Shown piece by piece: positions 14,267 to 20,303 of a stretch of 20,790 nt of DNA (the first letter of the stretch is position 1; each line of letters starts with the position of its first letter). Origin of the DNA: a virus. The notes below the pieces were generated by a model that saw only the letters and a program-made list of their open reading frames with translations, made no database searches and was not told the DNA's origin. The position numbers were made by a program, and so were the translations under genes. The stretch is taken from IMG/VR virus record IMGVR_UViG_3300026473_000052, positions 1-20,790 of that record; one strand, written 5' to 3'.

Positions 14267-15375
14267 AACTAAAACAAATATTCGAAGCCAATGTTGCTGC
14301 CAAGATCAAAGATCCCAAGATGATCAAGATGATCGGTATCGCTATGCGACACGATCACACTATTCCAAAACATCTAATAGGCAAGCTAGGACCTAAGCCT
14401 ACAGACGAACAGATCGTAAAGCTATGGAGCGATCTATTAGACCAGAGCCTAAGAGCCACAGACTACGGCGATGTTTCTGCCGACGGCAAGTTTGATGAAT
14501 GGTTAACTCGTTTATATGTAAACGGACAACTAGATTATGAAGACGTCAACGGTGAAGGTGGAGATGCACTAGGTGCATGGAAAGCTCTAAGTATACGCGG
14601 TAGACTAAAAGAAAAAGATCAAGATTTTAACAGATTCAAAAGCCTAAGACAGATACAGAACATCGTTCGTGATCGCGATTATCAAAACGAACTACGTAGA
14701 ATCAAAGACGCAGAAGTCATTGAAAAACACAAGCGCGAAAAGAAAGAAATCACACTGATCGACGATGATCGTTTCCTAGTAACTGTTCCTATGAACTATG
14801 GTTCATGTTATACATTCAACAACGAACACGGATACCAAGCAAGTTTCTGTACAGGATCTAGCTCGGGACTTCAATGGTTTAATCGTTACGCCGATGACGG
14901 CCCTATCGTTAGTATCTTTGACAAACAAAACGCAGACGATGTCAACGGTAAGTGGCAGATGCATGCCCCAACTAACCAGTTGAACAACGGTAACCAGACT
15001 GTGCGCAGTGATGAAAGATTCTCTGAACTATTTCCTGGGTTGATGAAACGCATCGTTGCAGCTATTGAACAGAAAGGCGAAGAAATCAAATCTAACAGCA
15101 CAGGTATAGTATCAGGTGGGTATGATATTGCACAGAGTGTTGCTGATATTAAACGCAGATTCCCATTATCATACGCCAGCGAAGCTCCTAAAGCCGACAA
15201 AGAAGAAGGCGACTCTAACGATGGTGAAGGTACCTGGTTAGTCACACATACTCAAACAGGACGTACAGCACGTATCCCTGCAGAAAGCAGAGATGATGCA
15301 CAACAAAAACTTCTAGCAAGACATCCAAATATTAACTTAGACGACTTCACGTTTGAACTACAACGAGAAGAGTAA
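14263..15375 (+). CDS. Conserved phage protein with targeting-like leader (370 aa)
   Basis: Begins MKLKQIFEANVAAK with I-F-E|A at 6-9, fitting the prohead protease rule. Residues about 10-150 are helical and basic. The central domain (about 170-265) has a distinctive pattern: VPMNYGSCYTFNN, YQASFCTGSSSGLQWF, DGPIVSIFD, a GKWQMHAPTNQL segment and an LFPGLMKRI helix; I recall similar segments in uncharacterised large-phage proteins, without a known function. Two cysteines, in GSC and FCTG, may be functional. A C-terminal appendage (WLVTHTQTGRTARIPA and following, about 324-370) looks like a separate small domain. The last of three coupled genes. No enzymatic class can be assigned. Confidence 0.75.
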   Translation: MKLKQIFEANVAAKIKDPKMIKMIGIAMRHDHTIPKHLIGKLGPKPTDEQIVKLWSDLLDQSLRATDYGDVSADGKFDEWLTRLYVNGQLDYEDVNGEGGDALGAWKALSIRGRLKEKDQDFNRFKSLRQIQNIVRDRDYQNELRRIKDAEVIEKHKREKKEITLIDDDRFLVTVPMNYGSCYTFNNEHGYQASFCTGSSSGLQWFNRYADDGPIVSIFDKQNADDVNGKWQMHAPTNQLNNGNQTVRSDERFSELFPGLMKRIVAAIEQKGEEIKSNSTGIVSGGYDIAQSVADIKRRFPLSYASEAPKADKEEGDSNDGEGTWLVTHTQTGRTARIPAESRDDAQQKLLARHPNINLDDFTFELQREE

Positions 15376-15378
15376 GAA

Positions 15379-15463
15379 CACCCTACCTTAGGACGTTATG
15401 CGTTACAGGGTGGCCCGGCTGCTGGGCTGGAACGGAGTAGGAGTCGTGCCCGAGGACCGTTCC
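15379..15463 (+). ncRNA. Candidate structured RNA between phage genes
   Basis: A GC-rich island in an otherwise AT-leaning genome with three successive stems: CACCCT/AGGGTG (15379-15384 with 15407-15412), GCCC/GGGC (15413-15416 with 15424-15427, 7-nt loop), and a perfect 7-bp GGAACGG/CCGTTCC (15429-15435 with 15457-15463). The first and third have large loops that could hold further structure. No U-tract follows, so it is not a standard terminator. The late-type promoter for aceA lies downstream, so the element is either a separate RNA, the 3' end of the upstream message, or a leader on read-through transcripts. No Rfam family was matched with confidence. A 22-codon frame (15398-15466) with AGGA 5 nt upstream also crosses it. 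Confidence 0.45.
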
Positions 15464-15494
15464 TAAAGTGAGCATCATTCTCTTGTGCAGAGCC

Positions 15495-15503
15495 ATAAAT
15501 ACT
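15495..15503 (+). promoter_or_regulatory. Late promoter for the aceA operon
   Basis: ATAAATACT is the best rightward match in the window to the T4-type late element. Transcription would begin near 15507, leaving a short leader with TAAGGAG before ATG 15524. The box is flanked by AGCC (15491-15494) and GGCT (15505-15508), which may be chance. Confidence 0.6.
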
Positions 15504-15523
15504 AGGCTTTTAAGGAGATATGA

Positions 15524-16732
15524 ATGAAGAAGCGTAACTACACACAAGACACAGTCCGTAAACTACAAGGCTCTGTGCAAATAGAGCATACACTAGCTAA
15601 ACGTGGTGCCACAAAACTACGTGAGCTATTAGCGACAGAACCCTATGTCGCAACGCTAGGAGCATACAGCGGCCAACAGGCTGTTCAACATGCCAAAGCA
15701 GGACTAAAAGCGATTTATCTATCAGGTTGGCAAGTGGCTGCTGCTGCTAATACAGCTAATCAAGTATACCCAGACCAAAGTCTATACCCAGTAAATTCAG
15801 TACCAACGATTGTTAAACAGATTAACAATGCATTCCGTCGTGCTGATCAGATTGAATATTCAGAAGGTAAAGTAGAAACAGATTACTTTCTACCAATCGT
15901 AGCAGATGCTGAAGCGGGATTCGGCGGAGCACTAAACGCATACGAACTAATGTCAGCGATGATCGAAGCAGGCGCAGCCGCAGTACATTTTGAAGATCAA
16001 CTATCTAGCGAAAAGAAATGTGGGCACTTAGGCGGCAAGGTTCTAATCCCAACTAGCCAAGCTATTCGTAACTTACAGGCTGCAAGGTTAGCCGCAGATG
16101 TGGCAGGAGTTGACACAGTTATTCTAGCACGTACAGATGCAGAATCGGCAACACTTATCACTAGCAATCACGATCCATTGGACAAGGATTTTATTATCGA
16201 TGAACGCACTGAAGAAGGTTTTTACAAGTTTAAAAATGGGCTTGATGCATGTATTAGGAGAGGTCTTGCTTATGCCCCTTACGCTGATCTCTTATGGTTC
16301 GAAACTAGTACACCTGATATTGCACAGGCTAAGAAATTCGCCGATGCTATACATGCTGAGTTTCCAGACCAAATGTTGGCTTATAACTGCTCTCCTAGTT
16401 TTAACTGGCGTAAGTTTTTATCTGTAGATGAATGCGAAACTTTCCAACGTGAACTAGGCGAACTAGGATACAAGTTCCAGTTCATCACACTTGCAGGATT
16501 CCATAGTGTTAACCTAGCAACATTTGAACTTGCAGAAGCCTACAAGCAACGTGGTATGGCTGGTTATTCAGAAATGCAGGAACGTGAGTTTGCCGCACAG
16601 GAACGCGGCTTTACTACTGTCAAACATCAACGCGAAGTTGGCGTAAGCTACTTTGATTTGATCAGCGAAGCAGTAGGAGCTACAAGCACAGTAGCTAATA
16701 AATCTTCAACAGAGGCAGATCAGTTTCACTAA
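15524..16732 (+). CDS. aceA: Isocitrate lyase (402 aa)
   Basis: Splits isocitrate to succinate and glyoxylate, the first reaction of the glyoxylate shunt. Family signatures: [10 protein letters not shown] (127-135) with the Mg-binding D128, [10 protein letters not shown] (164-173) with catalytic C166, LARTDAE (201-207), and NCSPSFNW (288-295). The C-terminal STEADQFH matches the usual isocitrate lyase tail. KKCGH separates it from methylisocitrate lyase. Slightly shorter than the roughly 430-residue bacterial enzymes, but no catalytic block is missing. ATG 15524 has TAAGGAG upstream; an out-of-frame ATG lies at 15520. First gene of a coupled operon with hydrolase and desaturase, behind a late-type promoter, so expressed probably during virion production. 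An auxiliary metabolic gene that would spare carbon and feed biosynthesis. Confidence 0.95.
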   Translation: MKKRNYTQDTVRKLQGSVQIEHTLAKRGATKLRELLATEPYVATLGAYSGQQAVQHAKAGLKAIYLSGWQVAAAANTANQVYPDQSLYPVNSVPTIVKQINNAFRRADQIEYSEGKVETDYFLPIVADAEAGFGGALNAYELMSAMIEAGAAAVHFEDQLSSEKKCGHLGGKVLIPTSQAIRNLQAARLAADVAGVDTVILARTDAESATLITSNHDPLDKDFIIDERTEEGFYKFKNGLDACIRRGLAYAPYADLLWFETSTPDIAQAKKFADAIHAEFPDQMLAYNCSPSFNWRKFLSVDECETFQRELGELGYKFQFITLAGFHSVNLATFELAEAYKQRGMAGYSEMQEREFAAQERGFTTVKHQREVGVSYFDLISEAVGATSTVANKSSTEADQFH

Positions 16733-17316
16733 TGATAGTTTATATCCACGGAGCGAGTGCGACAGCTGAGAGCTTTACGCACATTAGGCAGTATGTTAGA
16801 GATACATTTGAAGAACCCGACATAATGCTCGAGTATAAGAGCCATGATGGGTTCTTCAACAATCTCGAAAAGATGAAAGGCCAGCTTGATGATGCCGACA
16901 GACTGTTCTTTATCAGTCATAGTCTAGGCGGTATCTATAGTTTATATTTGGCCCATCATTATAAAGAAACTACCAAAGGAGGTGTCAGTTTAAGCACTCC
17001 TTATGCTGGCAGCGAACAAGCAGATTTTGCCAAATACTTCTTACCATTTAACAGGTTGATGAAGGATGTTGGTACTATGAGCGAACCGATGATGGAAGCT
17101 CGTCATTTGCCTGCGCCTCCTAACTGGACACAGGTAGTAACAACTGCTGGACAGAGCCCGTGGATAAGTGAACCCAACGACGGAGTGGTCACGTTAAATA
17201 GTATGCGATCACGCAAAGACTTTGAAATAGTCGAGATGGAGTTAAATCATTACGAAGTGGTTATCAGTGACAGAGTAGTTGATTTGATTATAAACAGGAT
17301 AAAACGATCACTATGA
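16732..17316 (+). CDS. Alpha/beta hydrolase (194 aa)
   Basis: Compact alpha/beta hydrolase fold with an oxyanion-loop YIHGAS at 4-9, nucleophile elbow SHSLGG (62-67) with S64, and plausible D150 (EPNDGVV) and H173 (LNHYEVV) completing the triad. No signal peptide, so cytoplasmic. The SHSLGG elbow and GGVSLSTPYAG stretch resemble lipase/esterase or acyltransferase-like members, but the substrate cannot be told; ester-bond cleavage of lipid or storage polymer would fit the neighbours. TAATG overlap with aceA and ATGA overlap with the desaturase make a tight operon. Confidence 0.85.
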   Translation: MIVYIHGASATAESFTHIRQYVRDTFEEPDIMLEYKSHDGFFNNLEKMKGQLDDADRLFFISHSLGGIYSLYLAHHYKETTKGGVSLSTPYAGSEQADFAKYFLPFNRLMKDVGTMSEPMMEARHLPAPPNWTQVVTTAGQSPWISEPNDGVVTLNSMRSRKDFEIVEMELNHYEVVISDRVVDLIINRIKRSL

Positions 17317-18023
17317 TAGAATTGATATACACTTTAATAATGACACACATAACCATTATGTGTGTTACTTTGTTTTTGCACAGAGCACAAGCACATAGAG
17401 CAGTAACTTTTCATCCAGCCGTTGAGCATTTTATGCGATTCTGGTTATGGCTAACAACCGGTATGGTAACAAAACAATGGGTAGCTATACATCGTAAGCA
17501 TCACAGATTCAGCGATGAAGATGGTGATCCACACAGCCCCCACGTATATGGAATATGGCGTGTGTTTAGTCAAGGAGCATTATTGTATCATGAAGCATCG
17601 AAAGATAAAGATATGGTCGATACATACGGTGTTGGTACTCCTGCTGATTGGTTGGAGCTTCACTTATACCAGCCTCACAGTAGACTTGGCATTGGCATTC
17701 TCCTTGTGCTCAACACCTTGATCTTTGGATGGTGGGGATTGTTGGTATGGGGTATACAAATGATATGGATTCCATTTTGGGCCGCAGGAGTAATAAACGG
17801 CCTAGCACATTGGTGGGGGTATAGAAATGGAACGACACGTGATTATAGTCGTAATATTGTGCCTTGGGGCATTGTTATTGGTGGAGAAGAGTTGCACAAC
17901 AACCACCACTTGGAACCAGCGAGTGCCCGCCTCTCTCAGAAGTGGTGGGAGTTTGATATAGGTTGGCTCTATATAAAGATATTAGAGTCAGTAGGACTAG
18001 CAAGATTAAGAACTACCACATAA
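17313..18023 (+). CDS. Fatty-acid desaturase, membrane di-iron type (236 aa)
   Basis: Inserts a double bond into acyl chains using O2 and a di-iron centre. Three His boxes are present: H23-RAQA-H28 (HX4H), H60-RK-H63-H64, and H195-NN-H198-H199, plus H166 in NGLAHWWGYRN. Hydrophobic segments at about 5-21, 37-53, 124-141 and 143-161 fit the four-helix membrane arrangement. It resembles the short delta-9 acyl-CoA or acyl-lipid desaturases of bacteria. At 236 residues it is shorter than many family members, but all His boxes are there. Last gene of the aceA operon, followed by a strong terminator. Probably remodels host membrane lipids during infection; supply of oxygen and electrons would come from the host. 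Confidence 0.92.
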   Translation: MIELIYTLIMTHITIMCVTLFLHRAQAHRAVTFHPAVEHFMRFWLWLTTGMVTKQWVAIHRKHHRFSDEDGDPHSPHVYGIWRVFSQGALLYHEASKDKDMVDTYGVGTPADWLELHLYQPHSRLGIGILLVLNTLIFGWWGLLVWGIQMIWIPFWAAGVINGLAHWWGYRNGTTRDYSRNIVPWGIVIGGEELHNNHHLEPASARLSQKWWEFDIGWLYIKILESVGLARLRTTT

Positions 18024-18024
18024 T

Positions 18025-18054
18025 AAAAAAGGACATCCGGAGATGTCCTTTTTC
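18025..18054. terminator. Strong bidirectional intrinsic terminator
   Basis: GGACATC (18031-18037), tetraloop CGGA, GATGTCC (18042-18048), flanked by A6 on the left and T5 on the right, so both strands give a stem followed by a U-tract. It lies between the desaturase stop and the convergent 18091-18363 gene and ends both transcripts. Confidence 0.92.
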
Positions 18055-18065
18055 TTTCTACCAAT

Positions 18066-18094
18066 ATAATATGCCGCTATGCGGGTAATATTAT
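18066..18094 (-). other. Hairpin at the 3' end of the leftward operon
   Basis: Arms ATAATAT-GCCGC (18066-18077) and GCGG-GTA-ATATTAT (18081-18094): four G-C pairs, a small internal loop and seven A-T pairs. It begins within the stop codon of the 18091 gene. It is followed leftward by the bidirectional terminator rather than by its own U-tract, so it may protect the mRNA end. Confidence 0.5.
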
Positions 18095-18363
18095 TTCTTC
18101 ACGCCACTGTTAACGAAGGCGTACATTTTTTCTGCGGTTTCTAACACCTTATCTAGTCCTGGAAACTCAGGCATATCAACCTTAGATACGATCTGACCTG
18201 TCTTCTCGTCTCGCTTAGTTGACATTTCCCAACCCTGGAACTTAACATGATATTCGCTCTGGACCAAGTCTTTGGCCATTGCTAGAATATCTGTGCGGAT
18301 TTCATATCCGTTCTTATTAAACTTTACTTCTGGTAGTTTCATTTCTAAACCGTTATTTGACAT
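18091..18363 (-). CDS. Unknown protein beside the phasin-like gene (90 aa)
   Basis: Begins MSNNGLEMKLPEVKFNKNGYEIRTDILAMAKDL and continues with a short beta/helix segment (EYHVKFQGWEMSTKRDE) and ends MYAFVNSGVKK. The ILAMAKDLVQ...FQGWE pattern recalls phasin-associated or short host-derived helix proteins, but I cannot name a family. AAAGGAG precedes the ATG by 7 nt. It follows the 73-aa phasin-like gene after 33 nt in the same direction and probably shares its promoter. The terminator at 18025-18054 ends the unit. Confidence 0.75.
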   Translation of the reverse strand: MSNNGLEMKLPEVKFNKNGYEIRTDILAMAKDLVQSEYHVKFQGWEMSTKRDEKTGQIVSKVDMPEFPGLDKVLETAEKMYAFVNSGVKK

Positions 18364-18396
18364 AATAATCTCCTTTGTGTGTATGTCTGTTCAACC

Positions 18397-18618
18397 TTAG
18401 GCGGTTGCGTCCTTTCTTGAAAACAACACTGTTGAAGCTTTTTCAACCGCAAAGCGAGTGACTTCGATAGTGTTACTTACTAGAACTTTTGCGAACGCTG
18501 TCTGAGCGTCGATATAAGAATGAGCTGCTTTGTTCAATGCTTTATCAGCGATAACAGCATTGGCTACGGCCTTCTTGGCATTCTGGATTGATTCGATGTA
18601 AAAATCTGGTGTAAACAT
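18397..18618 (-). CDS. Phasin-like small protein (73 aa)
   Basis: A single long amphipathic helix region: MFTPDFYIESIQNAKKAVANAV, then SYIDAQTAFAKVLVSNTIEVTRFAVEKA. The xFxDAQTAFAK element resembles Phasin_2-family proteins, which coat polyhydroxyalkanoate granules in proteobacteria, but the protein is shorter than typical phasins and the match is by eye only. Alternatives are a generic helical scaffold or a small virion protein. CAGGAGA lies 6 nt from the ATG. A sigma70 promoter is present 60 nt upstream (18678-18706), so expression is probably early. Confidence 0.55.
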   Translation of the reverse strand: MFTPDFYIESIQNAKKAVANAVIADKALNKAAHSYIDAQTAFAKVLVSNTIEVTRFAVEKASTVLFSRKDATA

Positions 18619-18677
18619 ATTTTTCTCCTGTGTGTTTGTCTGTTCACTATCAACTACTTCTTTTTCGTTGATGTGTT

Positions 18678-18706
18678 ATTATATATCTCTTATCGCAAAA
18701 AAACAA
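18678..18706 (-). promoter_or_regulatory. Sigma70 promoter for the phasin-like operon
   Basis: Leftward -35 TTGTTT (18706-18701), 17-bp spacer, -10 TATAAT (18683-18678); leader of about 53 nt to ATG 18618. Same -35 and -10 as the HNH promoter, TTGTTT-N17-TATAAT. Confidence 0.75.
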
Positions 18707-18734
18707 CTAAAAACAGATACAATGGCAAGATTTG

Positions 18735-18860
18735 TTAACCTGCGATAACCAGATAACAAATCATACCTAGGATGGCCCATAAGCAGATCTTCTCATGCAT
18801 GGGCCAAGCCTCCTCAGTATCCGCCGTATCGTTTGCTGTACTGTGATTTTTTGTATTCAT
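18735..18860 (-). CDS. Tiny single-pass membrane protein (41 aa)
   Basis: A polar N-terminal half (MNTKNHSTANDTADTEEAWP) and one hydrophobic segment at residues 25-41 (ICLWAILGMICYLVIAG), predicted to span the membrane. A GGAG ribosome site lies 8 nt upstream of ATG 18860. Its first 47 bases overlap the 34-aa gene in another frame. Unknown function; small membrane peptides in phages include toxins, holin-like and exclusion proteins. Confidence 0.6.
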   Translation of the reverse strand: MNTKNHSTANDTADTEEAWPMHEKICLWAILGMICYLVIAG

Positions 18861-18918
18861 AAAGCGACTCCGAACAAGCGATTAAAAACTCATAGATGCT
18901 TTTAAAAACTTTAATCAT
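18814..18918 (-). CDS. Tiny gene coupled to the upstream 59-aa gene (34 aa)
   Basis: ATG 18918 overlaps the stop of the preceding gene as ATGA, so translational coupling is likely. The product (MIKVFKSIYEFLIACSESLYEYKKSQYSKRYGGY) is a short amphipathic helix with a basic, Tyr/Gly-ending tail, a form I associate with small conserved phage and host peptides, without known role. Its 3' part overlaps the 41-aa membrane-protein gene out of frame. Confidence 0.5.
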   Translation of the reverse strand: MIKVFKSIYEFLIACSESLYEYKKSQYSKRYGGY

Positions 18919-19094
18919 AGTCCGCGCCCCCATTGGTGAGCATCATACTCACGCTGCCAATATTCTACTTCTGCAGCGTTGGTTGGACGTTTGCTGTTGA
19001 TATACTGCTCTAAGCGAGTTTGGTAATGTTGCTTAGGAAACATTTCTGCTAGTCGCTCCAATAGCGATAGCATTTTTGCTGATAGTTTATTCAT
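18915..19094 (-). CDS. Small protein, DUF3563-like (59 aa)
   Basis: MNKLSAKMLSLLERLAEMFP followed by KQHYQTRLEQYINSKRPTNAAEVEYWQREYD and a basic end. The hydrophobic helix leading to a F-P turn, a charged helix with RLEQYIN and a later E-x-E-Y-W-Q-R-E resembles the short DUF3563-type proteins of proteobacteria, a resemblance by eye. ATG 19094 is chosen because a GGAGAT ribosome site precedes it and the late-type promoter at 19144-19151 would start transcription just upstream; the longer frame from 19181 would run through that promoter. Confidence 0.6.
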   Translation of the reverse strand: MNKLSAKMLSLLERLAEMFPKQHYQTRLEQYINSKRPTNAAEVEYWQREYDAHQWGRGL

Positions 19095-19143
19095 TATGTG
19101 AATCTCCGTATGTGTGTGTAGTAACTCATGGTTTCTACTAATG

Positions 19144-19151
19144 TATTTATA
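19144..19151 (-). promoter_or_regulatory. Perfect T4-type late promoter, leftward
   Basis: TATAAATA on the minus strand is identical to the T4 late consensus. Transcription would start near 19137, giving a leader of about 43 nt to ATG 19094. A possible overlapping sigma70 promoter (TTGCTT-N17-TACTAT) is weaker. A TGTGC/GCACA dyad (19160-19173) lies just upstream. Confidence 0.65.
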
Positions 19152-19184
19152 CATAGTATTGTGCAACCGCACAAAAAGCAAGTG

Positions 19185-19213
19185 TTGACACAGCCAAATC
19201 TTTTGTTTAAACT
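19185..19213 (+). promoter_or_regulatory. Sigma70-type promoter for the 19256 operon
   Basis: -35 TTGACA (19185-19190) is perfect; after a 17-bp spacer the -10 is TAAACT (19208-19213), a 4-of-6 match. Transcription would begin near 19220, 36 nt before the first ATG. Confidence 0.55.
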
Positions 19214-19227
19214 AAAACGTATTTGAG

Positions 19228-19235
19228 TTAAATAC
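19228..19235 (+). promoter_or_regulatory. Late-promoter-like TTAAATAC
   Basis: Lies 20 nt before ATG 19256, downstream of the sigma70-type promoter, so the same operon could also be switched on late. The match lacks the second base of ATAAATA. Confidence 0.35.
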
Positions 19236-19255
19236 AATAACGACTCGGAACAGCA

Positions 19256-19540
19256 ATGAAAGTAAAAACTAGATCAATATTACAAGAGCTTAATGAGTTA
19301 GCAGAAGTTCGAAACAAGGATGCCCTGTATGAAAGCAGAGCAACCAATATCATCAACTCTGCTATCAATCTGCTAGAAAGCATTCATAAGGCCTACGACC
19401 CAGAAATGGCAGATGAGCTAGAACGTCGCTTTATCAATGCTATCAAAGGTGCAGATCCTGCTAAGTTCACCCGCGGAATACGCAAGATATCAGAATCTCG
19501 CAAAGCAAAAAGAAAACTAGAAGAATCAAACAATGAGTGA
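19256..19540 (+). CDS. Charged helical small protein (94 aa)
   Basis: Begins MKVKTRSILQELNELAEVRN; essentially all alpha-helix and highly charged, with a basic C-terminal tail (RKAKRKLEESNNE). A basic N-terminus followed by an amphipathic helix with L-Q-E and L-N-E makes it a weak member of the targeting-leader group. No family is recognised. The last 8 bases overlap the next gene, so it is probably co-expressed with the nucleotidyltransferase-like protein and may be its small partner. Confidence 0.65.
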   Translation: MKVKTRSILQELNELAEVRNKDALYESRATNIINSAINLLESIHKAYDPEMADELERRFINAIKGADPAKFTRGIRKISESRKAKRKLEESNNE

Positions 19541-20303
19541 CTTACTATTTGAAGGCGGCAATATCTTCAAAGATGATGCCGGTACAGTTCTAACAGTACG
19601 CATTAATAAAGCGGACGTTCTGCCCACAGTACAGTGGCTAGAAAAAGTTACAGGACTTGAACTTACTGATAACATGCTAGGAACGACTGGCAAAAAAGAA
19701 ACCAGTGGAGATCTAGATCTAGCTGTAGATGCTAATGCTGTAAACAAAAATGAGTTCGCACAACGTCTTATGGACTACATTGCCAAGGACGGTGGTAATC
19801 CAAAAGAATGGGTTAAGAAAAGCGGTATATCTGTACACTTCAAAACTCCTATCAAAGGTAATCCAGATAACGGATTCGTACAAGCAGACTTTATGTTTGG
19901 TGAACCATCGTGGCTTCGCTGGAGCCTACAAGGCGGCAAAGAAGGCAGCGAGTTAAAAGGAAGCCATAGACACGTATTGTTAGCAAGCATAGCCAAAGCA
20001 CGTGGTATGAAGTGGAGTCCTAACAATGGATTAATGAGTGGCGACGGCAAAGAACTTATTACCAAAGATCCAAACGAAATAGCTAAGAAGCTGCTAGGAC
20101 AAACAGCTAGTCCTAAGAATCTACAAGATCCAGAAGCTGTAATCGATTATATCATCAAGCTACCTAACTACGAAGAGCTAGTCGCAGATGCTAGAGAAAC
20201 ACTAGGAAGAGAAGGATTGAAACTTCCAGAGGCAGGCAAGGTAGAAAGTTTTGTACCAGGAACTGGCGCATGGTTCCGTAGGATGATAGAGATTATTAAA
20301 TGA
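19533..20303 (+). CDS. Nucleotidyltransferase-like protein, polymerase-beta type (256 aa)
   Basis: Residues 50-66 (GTTGKKETSGDLDLAVD) fit the polymerase-beta-type nucleotidyltransferase signature: a Gly-rich turn followed by D60-x-D62 for two metal-binding carboxylates. A third Asp, D119, lies on a strand (FVQADFMFGEP) as in such enzymes. The rest includes a LRWSLQGG segment, a KGSHRHVLLASIAKARG helix likely to follow the core, and a C-terminal helical part (about 165-256). Nucleotide, acceptor and biological role are unknown. The N-terminus also has L-F-E|G at 5-8. Start 19533 overlaps the preceding stop by 8 nt, and its TGA overlaps the next gene as ATGA. Confidence 0.7.
   Translation: MSDLLFEGGNIFKDDAGTVLTVRINKADVLPTVQWLEKVTGLELTDNMLGTTGKKETSGDLDLAVDANAVNKNEFAQRLMDYIAKDGGNPKEWVKKSGISVHFKTPIKGNPDNGFVQADFMFGEPSWLRWSLQGGKEGSELKGSHRHVLLASIAKARGMKWSPNNGLMSGDGKELITKDPNEIAKKLLGQTASPKNLQDPEAVIDYIIKLPNYEELVADARETLGREGLKLPEAGKVESFVPGTGAWFRRMIEIIK

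Noticed and set aside
15429-15463. Resemblance to the core of glutamine-responsive (glnA/downstream-peptide type) RNA motifs: CGGAGTAGG ... CCGAGGACCG.
   Set aside because: The pairing differs: here GGAACGG pairs with CCGTTCC directly, whereas in those motifs the core follows a separate hairpin and closing stem; conserved bases are missing. Kept only as an unnamed RNA candidate.
15398-15466. A 22-codon frame with AGGA 5 nt upstream of its ATG.
   Set aside because: It coincides with the stems of the GC-rich element and has no recognisable protein features; chance is likely.
17195-17200. TAAATA inside the hydrolase gene (another is at 12463).
   Set aside because: Internal to coding sequence with no gene start nearby; shows the motif alone is not proof of a promoter.
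18084-18093. TAATATTACC on the minus strand, the nick-site nonamer of circular ssDNA virus origins.
   Set aside because: It lies in a hairpin stem at a gene end, not in a loop, with no Rep gene nearby; coincidence.
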